Source: Candidatus Roseilinea sp. NK_OTU-006
GTDB lineage: Bacteria > Chloroflexota > Anaerolineae > J036 > Brachytrichaceae
Length of the DNA: 37,495 nucleotides
Assembly (NCBI RefSeq): GCF_012931985.1
Contig: NZ_JAAFGM010000030.1
Coordinates: 1 to 37,495, forward strand
Direction of reading: 5' to 3'
Positions 8,746 through 18,257 of the stretch are shown here, piece after piece (position 1 is the first letter of the stretch; each line of letters begins with the position of its first letter). The notes below the pieces were generated by a model. The model saw only the letters and a program-made list of their open reading frames with translations, was not told the DNA's origin and made no database searches. The translations under genes and the position numbers were made by a program.

Positions 8746-9333
8746 ATGGTGAACAAGAATTCGCAAAAGGGCCGAGAACGCGAAGTTCGGCGCGGCAGCG
8801 CGTCGCGGCCCGAGAGTGAGTCGGCCGAGCTTGATATTCGGATTGTGGATGTCACGCGCGTCGCCAAGGTGATTCAAGGCGGCCGACGCTTTGCCTTCCG
8901 CGCGTTGATCGTCGTGGGGGATAACCACGGGCGCGTCGGCGTCGGTTTAGGCAAAGCACGCGCCGTGCAAGATGCCATTCGGAAGGCGACCGACCGCGCG
9001 CGCGTCAACATGCAGCGCGTGCAGATCATCGGTTCGACCATCCCGCACGAAGTGATCGAGAAGTATGGCAGCGCCAAGGTGATGTTGAAGCCGGCGTCGC
9101 CCGGCACCGGCGTCATCGCGGGTGGCGGCGTGCGCGCCGTGCTCGAAGCGGCCGGTGTGCGCGATGTGCTGACCAAGTCGCTCGGCTCGCCGAATAAGAT
9201 CAACACCACCTACGCAACATTCAGGGGATTGTGTTCGTTGAAAGACCTCAATGAGGAAGCGCGACGACGTAATAAGAGCGTCGCCGACATCCAGCCGTTC
9301 TGGAGGCGTGGCAATGGCAGCGACAACTACTGA
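8746..9333 (+). CDS. rpsE: Small ribosomal subunit protein uS5
   Basis: Encodes a 195-residue uS5, part of the mRNA entry channel and important for decoding accuracy. The motifs [38 protein letters not shown] and [19 protein letters not shown] are all in place. The extreme N- and C-termini are charged and variable. Its last 20 nt overlap the start of rpmD. Confidence 0.97.
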   Translation: MVNKNSQKGREREVRRGSASRPESESAELDIRIVDVTRVAKVIQGGRRFAFRALIVVGDNHGRVGVGLGKARAVQDAIRKATDRARVNMQRVQIIGSTIPHEVIEKYGSAKVMLKPASPGTGVIAGGGVRAVLEAAGVRDVLTKSLGSPNKINTTYATFRGLCSLKDLNEEARRRNKSVADIQPFWRRGNGSDNY

Positions 9334-9514
9334 CGCCGGGAGCAAGCGCATTACGGTGAAATGGGTCAAGAGCGCGATCGGCTATGACGTGCGCCAAAAA
9401 CGCACGCTCAAGGCTCTTGGCTTCCGCAAGCTGGGTCAAGTCGTGCAGCACGATGACACGCCGCAGATTCGCGGCATGCTGAATGTGGTGAAGCATTTGG
9501 TAGAAGTCAAATGA
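9314..9514 (+). CDS. rpmD: Large ribosomal subunit protein uL30
   Basis: Encodes a 66-residue uL30, a small 50S protein found in most bacteria. [28 protein letters not shown] and the [19 protein letters not shown] end match the family. The reading frame is open from 9251, but ATG 9314 has GGAGG at 9302-9306, inside the end of rpsE, and gives the normal length. The start overlaps rpsE by 20 nt and the stop overlaps rplO by ATGA, so translation is probably coupled. Confidence 0.94.
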   Translation: MAATTTDAGSKRITVKWVKSAIGYDVRQKRTLKALGFRKLGQVVQHDDTPQIRGMLNVVKHLVEVK

Positions 9515-9993
9515 AACTCCATGAGATAAAACCCGCAGAGGGTTCACGAAAGCGCAAGAAGCGCAAGGGCATCGGCATCGCCGCCGGCCAGGGCAAAACG
9601 GCCGGGCGCGGCCAGAAGGGCCAAGCGGCTCGTTCCGGCGGTGTCAAGGGCCCCTACTTCGAAGGCGGGCAGTTCCCGATGGTGCGCAAGTTGCCGTTCA
9701 TGCGTGGCATCGGCTTCAACAATCCCTATCGGATCGTGTATCGGCCGGTGAACGTCGGGTTGCTGGCCCAGAAGTTCCAAGCCGGGAGCGAGGTCACACC
9801 TGAAGCGCTGGTGGCCGCCGGCGTCGTGCACAAGAGCGATAAGCACATCGCCATCCTCGGCGTAGGGGAGCTGAATATCCCGTTGAAGGTGACGGCGCAC
9901 AAGTTCTCCGAAACGGCCAAACAGAAGATCGAACAGGCCGGCGGCACGGTGACGAAGCTCGAAGTGAAACGCGGCGGCTACCGCACGCGTTAG
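9511..9993 (+). CDS. rplO: Large ribosomal subunit protein uL15
   Basis: Encodes a 160-residue uL15, which reaches deep into 23S r[25 protein letters not shown], the glycine-rich GQGKTAGRGQKGQAARSG stretch and FEGGQFPMVRKLPFMRGIGF are diagnostic. The start is an ATGA overlap with the rpmD stop. secY follows 53 nt later. Confidence 0.97.
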   Translation: MKLHEIKPAEGSRKRKKRKGIGIAAGQGKTAGRGQKGQAARSGGVKGPYFEGGQFPMVRKLPFMRGIGFNNPYRIVYRPVNVGLLAQKFQAGSEVTPEALVAAGVVHKSDKHIAILGVGELNIPLKVTAHKFSETAKQKIEQAGGTVTKLEVKRGGYRTR

Positions 9994-10046
9994 CGCTACG
10001 CTTCCGTTTAGAGGCGGAAGGCAAATCGAAGCGAAACGCTGAAGCG

Positions 10047-11450
10047 ATGTTACAAGCATTACGCAACGCGATCGCGCTGCCGGAAATCAGGAACAAGATC
10101 ATCTTCACCTTGTTCATCCTGATCATCTATCGGCTCATTGCTCATGTGCCGGTGCCGGGGGTGAATCCCGAGGTGCTGCAACAAATTCGCACTGCCGTGG
10201 AGCAAGGTCAAGCCGGCGGCCTGGGCAGCATCGTCGGCCTGCTCAGCTTGCTGTCCGGCGGCGCGGTGTTCAACTTCTCCGTGCTGGCGATGGGCGTGTA
10301 TCCATACGTCACGGCTTCGCTCATCTTGCAATTGCTCATCCCGGTCATCCCGCGCTTGGAAGAGTTGGCCAAGGAGGGCGATCAGGGCCGGCGCAAGATC
10401 AACCGCCTGACCTATTTCTTGACCGCACCCATGGCGGCGTTGAACGCGATCGGCCAGGTCAACATCTTCGAAAGCATCGGCGCACAAGTGACCGGCGGCC
10501 AGCGCGTGCTGCCGCAGTGGGGATTGGACCGGCCCGAATTCATCCTGCCCACCATCGTCACAATCGTGACGATGACCGCCGGCACGATGTTCGCCGTCTG
10601 GTTGGGTGAGTTGATCACCGAGCAGGGCATCGGTCAGGGTCTTTCTATTATCATCTTTGGCGGCATCGTCGCTCGCATTCCGAGCAATATCGCCCAGATT
10701 GCGGCGACCAACACGGCGTTCGCCACCTCGCTGGCGTTCTTGGCGATCACCGTGATCACCGTCATCGGGATCGTTTACATCCAAGAGGGCGAGCGGCGCA
10801 TCCCTGTGCAGTATGGTAAGCGGGTGCGCGGCCGACGCATGTTGGGCGGTGCAGGCACGCATGTCCCACTCAAAGTGAATACGGCAGGGATGATTCCGCT
10901 GATCTTTGCACAAGCCATGCTGGTCTTCCCGGCGATCCTGGCCGGCTTCTTCGTCAACAGCAGTGACGCCGGCGTGCAGCGGTTCGCGCAGGACGTCGTC
11001 AGCCTGTTCAGCGCGGGTCAGACCAGCTCCGACGCCTTGTCGTGGAGCCTGGTGTTCTACACCCTCATGTACTTCCTGCTGGTCATCGGCTTCACGTATT
11101 TCTATACCGACGTGATGATGCAGCAGCAGAACCTGGCCGAAAATCTGCAGAAACAGGGTGGGTTCATCCCCGGCATCCGGCCGGGCAAGGCCACTGATAT
11201 ATTCATCACGCGCGTGATGCGGCGACTCACGCTGGTCGGGGCCTTGTTCCTGGGACTGCTCGCCATTTTGCCCTATTTGTTGAATTTCTTGTCTCATGTG
11301 CCCGGATTCGTCTTCCTCAGGCCGGTGGGCAACAACAACCTGCTATTGTCGGGCGCAGGGCTGTTGATCGTCGTCGGCGTCGTGCTGGATACGATGCGCC
11401 AGCTCGAGGCTCAGCTCATGATGCGCAACTACGAGGGGATCATCAAGTGA
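10047..11450 (+). CDS. secY: Protein translocase subunit SecY
   Basis: Encodes the 467-residue SecY, the channel-forming subunit of the Sec translocase in the cytoplasmic membrane. Ten hydrophobic segments can be followed. The N-terminal IRNKIIFTLFILIIYRLIAHVPVPGV is typical, and so are GIGQGLSIIIFGGIV, the cytosolic loop with QEGERRIPVQYGKR, and the late loop with QGGFIPGIRPGK. Length is slightly above the E. coli protein. It is the last gene of the spc block, followed by adk, as in many bacteria. Confidence 0.97.
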   Translation: MLQALRNAIALPEIRNKIIFTLFILIIYRLIAHVPVPGVNPEVLQQIRTAVEQGQAGGLGSIVGLLSLLSGGAVFNFSVLAMGVYPYVTASLILQLLIPVIPRLEELAKEGDQGRRKINRLTYFLTAPMAALNAIGQVNIFESIGAQVTGGQRVLPQWGLDRPEFILPTIVTIVTMTAGTMFAVWLGELITEQGIGQGLSIIIFGGIVARIPSNIAQIAATNTAFATSLAFLAITVITVIGIVYIQEGERRIPVQYGKRVRGRRMLGGAGTHVPLKVNTAGMIPLIFAQAMLVFPAILAGFFVNSSDAGVQRFAQDVVSLFSAGQTSSDALSWSLVFYTLMYFLLVIGFTYFYTDVMMQQQNLAENLQKQGGFIPGIRPGKATDIFITRVMRRLTLVGALFLGLLAILPYLLNFLSHVPGFVFLRPVGNNNLLLSGAGLLIVVGVVLDTMRQLEAQLMMRNYEGIIK

Positions 11451-11531
11451 TATCACCAGGCCTGCCGGCGTTGTTGAGCGCGGTCACACGAGCGCACGGG
11501 TGCTGGTCTGCGGCGTGAGAGGCTGACGACG

Positions 11532-12194
11532 ATGTATGGCATTGTGTTGCTTGGTGCGCCGGGGGCAGGCAAGGGAACACAGGCCGTCCTGCTCTCGAAA
11601 GATCTGCGCATACCGCACATCTCGAGCGGCGATCTGTTTCGCGAGAACATTAAAAATCAGACTGAACTCGGCAAACAAGCGCAGCAGTATCTTGACCGTG
11701 GCGACCTTGTGCCAGACGAGATCACCATCGGCATGGTGCGCGAACGGTTGAGCCGGCCCGATACGGCGCGTGGTTTCATCCTGGATGGGTTCCCACGCAC
11801 GATTCCACAGGCCGATGCCTTGGCGCAGTTGCTTCGGGAGCTCGGCAAGTGCATCACGATCGTGCCGTACATTCGCGTGCGCGAGCGCATGTTGATGGAG
11901 CGTCTTTCGCATCGCTGGACATGTCGTGACTGTGGCGCAGTGTTCAGTTACGAATCGGTGCCGCCGCGCGAAGGGTGCAAGAAAGACGTCTGCACGGGCG
12001 AACTGTATCAGCGCTCGGACGACAACCCCGAGACGCAAGCTCGCCGCATCCGCATCTATCAGGAGCAGACTGCCCCGCTCATTGATTACTACCGCAACCT
12101 CGGCCTGCTGCGCGAGGTGAACGGCGAACATACGATTCCCTACGTCCATCACCTGCTGCGTCAGTTAATCATGACCAGCCATGAGTGTGATTAG
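11532..12194 (+). CDS. adk: Adenylate kinase (zinc-lid type)
   Basis: Encodes a 220-residue adenylate kinase (ATP + AMP = 2 ADP), cytosolic. The P-loop GAPGAGKGT is at residues 8-16, the AMP-binding ISSGDLFRE at 30-38 and DGFPRT at 85-90. The LID carries C131, C134, C149 and C154, the four-cysteine zinc site known from Gram-positive enzymes. This places it in the long, zinc-containing class. It follows secY by 81 nt and is separated from map by 373 nt, longer than any other gap in the cluster. Confidence 0.97.
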   Translation: MYGIVLLGAPGAGKGTQAVLLSKDLRIPHISSGDLFRENIKNQTELGKQAQQYLDRGDLVPDEITIGMVRERLSRPDTARGFILDGFPRTIPQADALAQLLRELGKCITIVPYIRVRERMLMERLSHRWTCRDCGAVFSYESVPPREGCKKDVCTGELYQRSDDNPETQARRIRIYQEQTAPLIDYYRNLGLLREVNGEHTIPYVHHLLRQLIMTSHECD

Positions 12195-12567
12195 GCGTTG
12201 GATCGAGTCGTGAGCAGCAGCGGCTCAGCGAAAGTCTCACATCATACGCAGCTATGACAGGGAAGAGGGCAACTGTGACCGGGTTGCGAGAAAGCCGGCA
12301 TGTGAAGCCGGCGCGGAGCGTCTGCGCCCAGGCGCAGACGGCGTTCCCGTGCTGCGGCCGGTGGTTCAGCCCGAAGAGATTCACGATGCCCTGCCGCGAA
12401 TTCATCGCGTTGCTGCCGATTCGCCCAGCGCTTCGCGAGCCGCTGGCGCCGACGCGCGCACCGGATGACAGCGCGCGCCGGCCTGCCAGCCTGGTGAAGG
12501 CCGGCTCAAGTCTGTGGCCTACAACGCTGATTGCTCACTGCACCTCTGTTGTGCAAGGTTTTCAACG
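12195..12567 (+). other. 373-nt adk-map intergenic region
   Basis: No convincing gene is seen here. A 105-codon open frame (12254-12571) overlaps the map start but resembles nothing I know and lacks a good ribosome-binding site. The region holds a perfect 10-bp inverted repeat at 12319-12340 and several GCCGGC palindromes. It may contain a promoter for the map-rpmJ-alpha block, but I could not pick out a good -35/-10 pair. Confidence 0.5.
12319..12340 (+). repeat. Perfect 10-bp inverted repeat (adk-map)
   Basis: CGTCTGCGCC at 12319-12328 is followed by CA and then by GGCGCAGACG at 12331-12340, its exact reverse complement. In RNA this would form an 8-9 bp GC-rich hairpin with a small loop. 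No T-run follows. It could be a rho-independent pause, an mRNA stabiliser or simply a GC-rich palindrome. It lies 125 nt downstream of adk. Confidence 0.45.
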
Positions 12568-13335
12568 ATGATTGTGTTGAAGACAGCGCAAGAGATTGCC
12601 CTCATGCGTCAAGCCGGTCGAATCGTGGCGACCGTGCTGGCCGAGTTGAAGGAACGCGTCGCGCCAGGCGTGAGCTTGATCGAGCTGGATCGGCTGGCGG
12701 AGAAAATCATCCTCCAGTGCGGCGCTACGCCGTCGTTCAAAAACTATGCGCCGAATGGCGCCCCTTATCCCTTCCCGGCTTCTATCTGCGCGTCGGTGGA
12801 CGATGAGGTGGTGCACGGTATCCCTGGGCACCGACGACTCAAAGAGGGAGAAATCGTCAAGCTCGATGTCGGCGCGATGTATAAAGGTTATCACGCCGAC
12901 TCGGCGATCACCGTGGGCGTTGGGCGCATCTCGGCGCGCGCGCAACGATTGATGCAGGTGACGCAGGAGTGTCTGAACGCAGCGATCGCTGCGGCGCGCA
13001 AGGGCAATCGCTTTGGCGACATCGGCGCAGCGATCCAGGGCGTCGCCGAGCCACGCGGCTATTCGGTGGTGCGCGAGTACACCAGCCACGGCGTCGGTCG
13101 CGAATTGCATGAGGGGTTTGGTTTGCCGAACGCCGGACAGGCCGAGCATGGCATGTTGTTGCGGCCGGGACTCACGATCGCGCTGGAGCCGATGATTAAC
13201 GAGGGACGCGCCGAAACGAAGGTGAAGAAAGACGGCTGGACAGTCGTGACCGTTGATGGTAAACTTTCCGCCCAATTTGAACATACCGTGGCCATCACTG
13301 ATGGTGAAGCCGAGATATTGACGAAGCTCGGTTAG
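12568..13335 (+). CDS. map: Methionine aminopeptidase, type I
   Basis: Encodes a 255-residue type Ia methionine aminopeptidase, which removes the initiator Met from nascent proteins. The dinuclear metal ligands are all present: D100 (KLDVGA), D111 (YHADSA), H174 (TSHGVG), E207 (LEPMI) and E238 (FEHT), plus the substrate-contacting H83 (VVHGIP). The frame is open from GTG 12514, but ATG 12568 gives the usual N-terminus. In many bacteria infA follows map; here it does not. Confidence 0.97.
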   Translation: MIVLKTAQEIALMRQAGRIVATVLAELKERVAPGVSLIELDRLAEKIILQCGATPSFKNYAPNGAPYPFPASICASVDDEVVHGIPGHRRLKEGEIVKLDVGAMYKGYHADSAITVGVGRISARAQRLMQVTQECLNAAIAAARKGNRFGDIGAAIQGVAEPRGYSVVREYTSHGVGRELHEGFGLPNAGQAEHGMLLRPGLTIALEPMINEGRAETKVKKDGWTVVTVDGKLSAQFEHTVAITDGEAEILTKLG

Positions 13336-13356
13336 AGCCTAAGCAAATTGGCTGGC

Positions 13357-13387
13357 GTCCGGCTCGTGTGAAGCGCGCGAGTCGGAC
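13357..13387 (+). promoter_or_regulatory. Stem-loop between map and rpmJ
   Basis: GTCCGGCTCG at 13357-13366 pairs with CGAGTCGGAC at 13378-13387 (10 bp, one G-U pair, 11-nt loop). It lies 22 nt after the map stop, in the 123-nt gap where infA is often found. No T-run follows, so it may be a processing or stabilising hairpin between map and the alpha-operon genes. Function is inferred. Confidence 0.35.
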
Positions 13388-13458
13388 GTTGCATGTATGC
13401 GAGTTTGTGGCGCTCCCTCTTGCGGCGAACGTCACGGGCTCGGGCAATGAGGTGAAAG

Positions 13459-13572
13459 ATGAAAGTATCAGCATCCGTGAAAAAGCGCTGCCCGAAATGC
13501 AAAATCGTCAGGCGGCACGGGCGCGTTTACGTCATCTGCGAGAACCCTAAGCACAAGCAGAGACAGGGGTAG
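13459..13572 (+). CDS. rpmJ: Large ribosomal subunit protein bL36 (zinc-binding form)
   Basis: Encodes a 37-residue bL36, the smallest bacterial ribosomal protein. The sequence [17 protein letters not shown] and the [13 protein letters not shown] end are typical. The zinc ligands C11, C14, C27 and H32 are all present, so this is the zinc-containing (C+) form. A GAGGTGAAAG stretch lies just upstream. It precedes rpsM by 9 nt, as in most alpha operons. Confidence 0.96.
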   Translation: MKVSASVKKRCPKCKIVRRHGRVYVICENPKHKQRQG

Positions 13573-13581
13573 GCAACGACT

Positions 13582-13971
13582 ATGGCAAGAATCGCTGGAG
13601 TAGATTTGCCGCGCAACAAGCGCGTGGATATTGGGTTGACCTATATCTATGGCATCGGCCGTTCGCTTGCAAAGGAAATCCTGGCCCGCACCAACATCAA
13701 CCCGGCGACTCGCGTCAAGGACCTGACCGAGGCCGAAGCGGCCACCCTGCGCGAGATCGTGGAGAAGGAATATAAGGTGGAAGGTGACCTGCGCCGCGAA
13801 GTGCAGCTCAACATCAAGCGCTTGATCGAGATCGGGTCATATCGTGGGCTGCGCCACAAGCGCAACTTGCCGGTGCGCGGCCAGCGCACACGCACCAACG
13901 CGCGCACGCGCAAGGGTGTGAGGAAGACGGTGGCCGGTCGCGGTCGCCGCCGTGGCGCGAAGAAGAAGTAA
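13582..13971 (+). CDS. rpsM: Small ribosomal subunit protein uS13
   Basis: Encodes a 129-residue uS13, which forms bridges B1a/B1b between the 30S head and the 50S subunit. [26 protein letters not shown], the [28 protein letters not shown] block and a basic tail ([11 protein letters not shown]) fit the family exactly. It follows rpmJ and precedes rpsK. Confidence 0.97.
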   Translation: MARIAGVDLPRNKRVDIGLTYIYGIGRSLAKEILARTNINPATRVKDLTEAEAATLREIVEKEYKVEGDLRREVQLNIKRLIEIGSYRGLRHKRNLPVRGQRTRTNARTRKGVRKTVAGRGRRRGAKKK

Positions 13972-14032
13972 ATAGCGGCGTGGGAGCGGGGCGCAGGCTC
14001 TGCTCTGGCGCTTATTCGATTAAGACTCGCCT

Positions 14033-14443
14033 ATGGCTAAAGCAGCAAGCACACGTAGTCCGCGTCGCCAGACCAACCCGCGACGCGCGCGCAAAAACGT
14101 CGCTCAGGGCGTGGTGCATATTCACGCGATGTTCAATAACACGATCGTGACGATCACCGACAAAGCCGGCAACACGATCTGCTGGAGCAGCGCCGGCTCG
14201 GCCGGCTTCAAAGGCAACCGCAAAAGCACGCCCTTCGCTGCCCGGATTGCTGCGCAGAACGCATACCGCGCGGCTGTGGAGAACGGCATGCAGGAAGTAG
14301 ATGTGTATGTGAAGGGGCCGGGGCCGGGTCGGGAAGCCGCCGTGCGCGCGCTGCAAGGTGTCGGCCTGCGCGTCAAGTCCATTACCGATATCACACCTGT
14401 GCCGCATAACGGCTGCCGACCTAAGAAGCGCCGCCGCGTGTGA
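14033..14443 (+). CDS. rpsK: Small ribosomal subunit protein uS11
   Basis: Encodes a 136-residue uS11, a platform protein near the E site. [35 protein letters not shown] and the end [18 protein letters not shown] are diagnostic. No strong Shine-Dalgarno sequence is visible in the 61-nt gap after rpsM. It is followed by rpsD after 93 nt. Confidence 0.97.
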   Translation: MAKAASTRSPRRQTNPRRARKNVAQGVVHIHAMFNNTIVTITDKAGNTICWSSAGSAGFKGNRKSTPFAARIAAQNAYRAAVENGMQEVDVYVKGPGPGREAAVRALQGVGLRVKSITDITPVPHNGCRPKKRRRV

Positions 14444-14536
14444 GCGCACTCGACCGGCAATGGTTCGTTTGAGATGCACGATTTGGACGAAGACAGCCCG
14501 TTGTAAACAAATCGAACGTCTCGCATCAGAGGAAAG

Positions 14537-15175
14537 ATGGCTCGACATATTGGACCCGTTTGTAGATTGTGTCGCCGCGAAGGCGAAAAGCTCTATCTGA
14601 AGGGCGCCCGTTGTCTCTCACCCAAGTGCGCTTTGGAGCGACGAGGGATTATCCCCGGCCAGCATGGGCCGAACATGCGCGCGCGCCGCAGCAAGGCCAG
14701 CGATTACTCGCTGCAGTTGCGCGAGAAGCAAAAGATGCGCCGCATGTATGGCCTGCTCGAAGCGCAGTTCCGCCGTTACTTTCGTGAGGCGCTCAAGCGC
14801 CGCGGCGTGACCGGCTCCGAATTGCTGATCTTGCTGGAACGCCGGCTCGATAACGTGGTCTATCGCATGGGCTTCGCACCCTCGCGCGCCGCGGCGCGCC
14901 AGTTGGTCAACCACGCCCACCTGAATGTGAACGATCATCCCATTGACGTGCCGTCCTACCTGGTTAAGCCGGGGGATAAGATCTCCGTGCGCGAAGCCAG
15001 TCGAAAGCTGACTTATTTCAAAGCGCTGATGGCGGATAAGGATGCGCCGCCGATGCCGGCCTGGTTGTCGGCCGATCGGAGCACCTTGACCGGCATTGTT
15101 CAAGCCCTCCCGAAGCGCGAAGATATTGACGTGCAGTTGAAAGAGCAGCTCGTCGTGGAGTATTACTCGCGGTAG
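14537..15175 (+). CDS. rpsD: Small ribosomal subunit protein uS4 (zinc-binding form)
   Basis: Encodes a 212-residue uS4, a 16S assembly initiator that can also act as an antiterminator. C9, C12, C26 and C31 form the N-terminal zinc site of the C+ type. The S4 RNA-binding fold follows, including [30 protein letters not shown] at about residues 100-130. GAGGAAAG precedes the ATG. The retained zinc site contrasts with uS14 in the same cluster. Confidence 0.97.
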   Translation: MARHIGPVCRLCRREGEKLYLKGARCLSPKCALERRGIIPGQHGPNMRARRSKASDYSLQLREKQKMRRMYGLLEAQFRRYFREALKRRGVTGSELLILLERRLDNVVYRMGFAPSRAAARQLVNHAHLNVNDHPIDVPSYLVKPGDKISVREASRKLTYFKALMADKDAPPMPAWLSADRSTLTGIVQALPKREDIDVQLKEQLVVEYYSR

Positions 15176-15229
15176 CGAGTTGTGTCGGCGCCGGCGCGGC
15201 GGCGCAGGCGCCGGACGAGGAAGAAGCAC

Positions 15230-16195
15230 ATGCTATCTGCACCTGTCTTTCCAAAAGTGGAGAGCGACGCCCTCACGCGCGACTATGGCCGCTTCATCAT
15301 CGGCGCCATGGAACCGGGTTTCGGCATCACGCTGGGGAACGCCCTCCGTCGCGTATTGCTCAGCGCGTTGCCCGGCGCAGCCGTGACCTCGATGCGCATC
15401 ACCGATGTGCATCATGAGTTCTCCGACATCCCCGATGTGAAGGAGGATGTCACTCAGTTAATGCTCAACGTGAAGCAGATTCGCATGCGTATGCACAGCG
15501 AAGGCCCGCTGCGCATGCGTCTGGAAGTCCGCGGCGAGGGTGTGGTCACTGCCGGCGATATTCAAGCGCCGCCGGAGATCGAGATCGTCAACCCGGATCT
15601 CTATCTGCTGACGACCGACTCGAACAAGGCGCGCCTCGACATCGAATTTCAAGTCGAGATGGGACGGGGTTATTCGCCGGCCGAGCAGCGCGGCCGATTG
15701 CCGATCGGCGAGCTTCCCGTAGATGCGATCTACAGCCCGGTGCGGCGCGTGAACTATCGCGTCGAGCCAGCCCGCATCGGCCAGACGACGAACTATGATC
15801 GCTTGATCATGGAGATATGGACCGATGGCACGATCCGCCCGCAGGACGCGCTGTCGCAGGCCGCTGCAATTCTGGTGCAACACCTGCGTTTGATCGCCGG
15901 TGTGAGTTTGGAAGAGCCGCTGCTCGAGGGCAAAAGCGACAATAAGGGCATACCCGGCGAATGGAGCGAGAGACCCATCGAGGAACTGGACTTGAGCGTT
16001 CGCGTCTATAACTCACTCAAGCGCACCGGCATCAGCACCGTGGGTGAATTGCTCGAGATGATGGAGCGGAGCGGCGGCACCTTAACCAATCTGCGCAACT
16101 TCGGCGAGAAGTCTATGGCCGAGCTGAAAGAGAAGTTGCGCGCCCGTGGGCTGCTTCCGCAGGAAGAAAAGATAGACGAAGCGGACGAGGTGTGA
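15230..16195 (+). CDS. rpoA: RNA polymerase alpha subunit
   Basis: Encodes a 321-residue alpha subunit. The N-terminal dimerisation domain (residues 1 to about 230) carries [30 protein letters not shown]. The C-terminal domain (about 255-321), which binds UP elements and activators, carries [25 protein letters not shown] and [19 protein letters not shown]. The frame extends to 15182, but ATG 15230, preceded by GAGGAAGAAG, gives the normal N-terminus. Confidence 0.97.
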   Translation: MLSAPVFPKVESDALTRDYGRFIIGAMEPGFGITLGNALRRVLLSALPGAAVTSMRITDVHHEFSDIPDVKEDVTQLMLNVKQIRMRMHSEGPLRMRLEVRGEGVVTAGDIQAPPEIEIVNPDLYLLTTDSNKARLDIEFQVEMGRGYSPAEQRGRLPIGELPVDAIYSPVRRVNYRVEPARIGQTTNYDRLIMEIWTDGTIRPQDALSQAAAILVQHLRLIAGVSLEEPLLEGKSDNKGIPGEWSERPIEELDLSVRVYNSLKRTGISTVGELLEMMERSGGTLTNLRNFGEKSMAELKEKLRARGLLPQEEKIDEADEV

Positions 16196-16196
16196 C

Positions 16197-16571
16197 ATGA
16201 GGCACAAGGTATCGGGTTACAAACTGGGACGTTCGACGGCGCAACGCACGGCGCTGCGCCGTAGTCTGGTGACCGAGCTGATAGACCACGGTCGTATTCA
16301 GACCACCGAGGCGAAGTGCAAGGCGATCCGCGATCAAGCGGAGAAGCTGGTGACGATCGCGAAGTCTGGGCTGGTGGACGACAAAGCGCAACAGGTGCAT
16401 GCGCGGCGGCTGGTTGCCGCGCGGGTGAACGGCGGGCCGGCGACGGTGCGCAAGTTGTTCGAGGAAATAGCGCCGCGCTACGTGAATCGCAATGGCGGCT
16501 ATACCCGCATCAGCAAACTCGGCCCACGCAAAGGCGATAACGCGCCCATGGCGATTATCGAGTGGATTTGA
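16197..16571 (+). CDS. rplQ: Large ribosomal subunit protein bL17
   Basis: Encodes a 124-residue bL17, at the tunnel exit. [40 protein letters not shown] is typical, and the end [23 protein letters not shown] matches most bacteria. It starts 1 nt after rpoA, with GAGGTG upstream, and its end overlaps truA by 10 nt. Confidence 0.97.
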   Translation: MRHKVSGYKLGRSTAQRTALRRSLVTELIDHGRIQTTEAKCKAIRDQAEKLVTIAKSGLVDDKAQQVHARRLVAARVNGGPATVRKLFEEIAPRYVNRNGGYTRISKLGPRKGDNAPMAIIEWI

Positions 16572-17311
16572 AGGTTCGCGCGAAGGTCGCCTACGACGGC
16601 ACGGACTTCGTCGGGTTTCAACGACAAGCCGCGCGGCGCGGGCGAACGGTGCAAGGAGAACTGGAGGCCGCCCTAGCGAAAGTTTGTCGGTCGCGCGTCG
16701 CCGTCGTGGGCGCAGGTCGCACCGATGCCGGCGTGCACGCCACCGGCCAGGTGATCGCTTTCGAGGTGGATTGGAAGCATTCGCTCGACGCGCTTGGCCG
16801 GGCGCTCAATGCGACGCTGCCGGAAGATGTGGCCATCTACGACTTAGTGCCGTGTGAGGCGGGGTTTCATCCGCGCTACAGCGCAAAGAGCAGAACCTAC
16901 GTTTACACGGCCTATGTCAGTGAAGTGCGACAGCCGTTGCTGCGACGTTTCGCTTGGCAGCTCGAACAGCGACCAGATATCGCGGCAATGAACGCAGCAG
17001 CTCAACAATTGATCGGATGGCACGATTTTGCCGCGTTTGGCCGGCCGCCCTCGGCAAGACCAGGAGAGACGACGGTGCGCCAAGTGCTGCGCGCGGAGTG
17101 GCAAGCGAGCGATGAGCGGCTGTGGTTCACGATTGAGGCGAATGCCTTCCTCTTTCGGATGGTGCGCCGGATTGTGATGGCGCTGGTGCGCGTGGGCCGA
17201 GGTGAATACGGCTCGGACGAGTTTAGGGAGATGCTGGAAAGCAGAGACGCACAGCGGATCACGGGCTTGGCGCCCGCATGTGGGCTGTGCCTCGTAGAGG
17301 TGAAATACTAG
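16562..17311 (+). CDS. truA: tRNA pseudouridine(38-40) synthase TruA
   Basis: Encodes a 249-residue TruA, which converts U38-U40 of the tRNA anticodon arm to pseudouridine. The catalytic aspartate is D55 in [27 protein letters not shown] near the start and the [17 protein letters not shown] segment near residue 200 also match. The GTG start at 16562 overlaps rplQ by 10 nt, so translation is probably coupled. The rplQ-truA-rplM-rpsI order is common in Gram-positive-type genomes. Confidence 0.95.
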   Translation: MDLKVRAKVAYDGTDFVGFQRQAARRGRTVQGELEAALAKVCRSRVAVVGAGRTDAGVHATGQVIAFEVDWKHSLDALGRALNATLPEDVAIYDLVPCEAGFHPRYSAKSRTYVYTAYVSEVRQPLLRRFAWQLEQRPDIAAMNAAAQQLIGWHDFAAFGRPPSARPGETTVRQVLRAEWQASDERLWFTIEANAFLFRMVRRIVMALVRVGRGEYGSDEFREMLESRDAQRITGLAPACGLCLVEVKY

Positions 17312-17318
17312 GTGCAAG

Positions 17319-17771
17319 ATGAGGACGATCAAGACATACATGGCGAAGCCGGAAGAGGCTCGCGCCAGCCGGCGCTGGTACGTCGTGGATGCGGCCGGCG
17401 TCACGCTGGGGCGGCTTGCCAGCCAGATTGCTAAGGTCATCGAGGGCAAGCACAAGCCCATGTATTCGCCGCACGTGGACTGCGGCGACTACGTGATCGT
17501 GGTGAACGCCCAGAAAATCCGTGTCACCGGCGATAAGATGACCGAGAAGAAGTATCAGCGGCACTCGATGTATCCTGGCGGCTTCAAGGAAGAGAATCTG
17601 CGCGACCTCCTCGCGCGCAATCCAGAGCGCGTCATTCGCGAAGCCGTCTGGGGCATGATCCCCCATGGGCGGCTGGGCCGCAAGATGATCAAGAAGCTGA
17701 AGGTGTACGGCGGCCCAGCGCACGAACACAGCGCGCAGAAACCGCAGCCGCTGGAGATTCGGGACAAGTGA
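17319..17771 (+). CDS. rplM: Large ribosomal subunit protein uL13
   Basis: Encodes a 150-residue uL13, an early 50S assembly protein. It shows RRWYVVDAAGVTLGRLASQIAKVI, the DCGDYVIVVNAQKIRVTGDK core and VWGMIPHGRLGRKMIKKLKVY. It is paired with rpsI downstream, as in most bacteria, and lies 7 nt after truA. Confidence 0.97.
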   Translation: MRTIKTYMAKPEEARASRRWYVVDAAGVTLGRLASQIAKVIEGKHKPMYSPHVDCGDYVIVVNAQKIRVTGDKMTEKKYQRHSMYPGGFKEENLRDLLARNPERVIREAVWGMIPHGRLGRKMIKKLKVYGGPAHEHSAQKPQPLEIRDK

Positions 17772-17831
17772 TCGGGATCGGCGTGCGACGAAGACGCGAG
17801 TCGCTTCGCCGCTGCTGAGGACGCATAGCCT

Positions 17832-18236
17832 ATGACAGAGACTCAACAGCAATACTATGAGGGCGTTGGGCGCCGTAAAGAGGCGACCGCGCGCGCCCGG
17901 TTGTATCCGCAAGGCAGCGGTCGGGTATTGGTCAACGACAAACCCATAGACCAGTACTTCGGGCGCGAAGTTGACCTAATCACCGTGCATGCGCCGCTCA
18001 AGCTGACCGGCGCCGATGCGCGCTTCAACGTGAGCGTCAAAGTGACGGGCGGCGGCATCACCGGCCAGGCCGAAGCCGCGCGCATGGCGATCGCGCGCGC
18101 CCTGCTGGAGGTGGATCCGGAATATCGCCTGATGTTGAAGACGGCCGGCTACCTCTCGCGCGACGCGCGTGAGAAAGAGCGCAAGAAACCCGGTCTCAAG
18201 CGCGCCCGCAAGGGTCCAACCTACACGAAGCGCTAG
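17832..18236 (+). CDS. rpsI: Small ribosomal subunit protein uS9
   Basis: Encodes a 134-residue uS9, whose C-terminal tail touches P-site tRNA. YEGVGRRKEATARARLYPQGSG and TGQAEAARMAIARALLEVDPEYR are conserved, and the chain ends in the typical basic tail with a terminal KR (GPTYTKR). GAGGA lies 17 nt upstream of the ATG. It is followed by rplS, which is not its usual neighbour. Confidence 0.97.
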   Translation: MTETQQQYYEGVGRRKEATARARLYPQGSGRVLVNDKPIDQYFGREVDLITVHAPLKLTGADARFNVSVKVTGGGITGQAEAARMAIARALLEVDPEYRLMLKTAGYLSRDAREKERKKPGLKRARKGPTYTKR

Positions 18237-18257
18237 CCGCGCCGCAGGAGGACAACG

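Noticed and set aside
10059-11297. Long minus-strand open frame (412 codons) opposite secY
   Set aside because: It mirrors the codon pattern of secY, is rich in Gln, Asp, His and Arg with no known motif, and secY is certain. Similar shadows opposite rplN-rplE (5883-7004), rpsH-rplF (7339-8394) and rpsC (3720-4571) were rejected for the same reason.
12254-12571. 105-codon plus-strand open frame between adk and map
   Set aside because: No ribosome-binding site, no recognisable family, and it overlaps the map start. Kept only as a note on the intergenic region.
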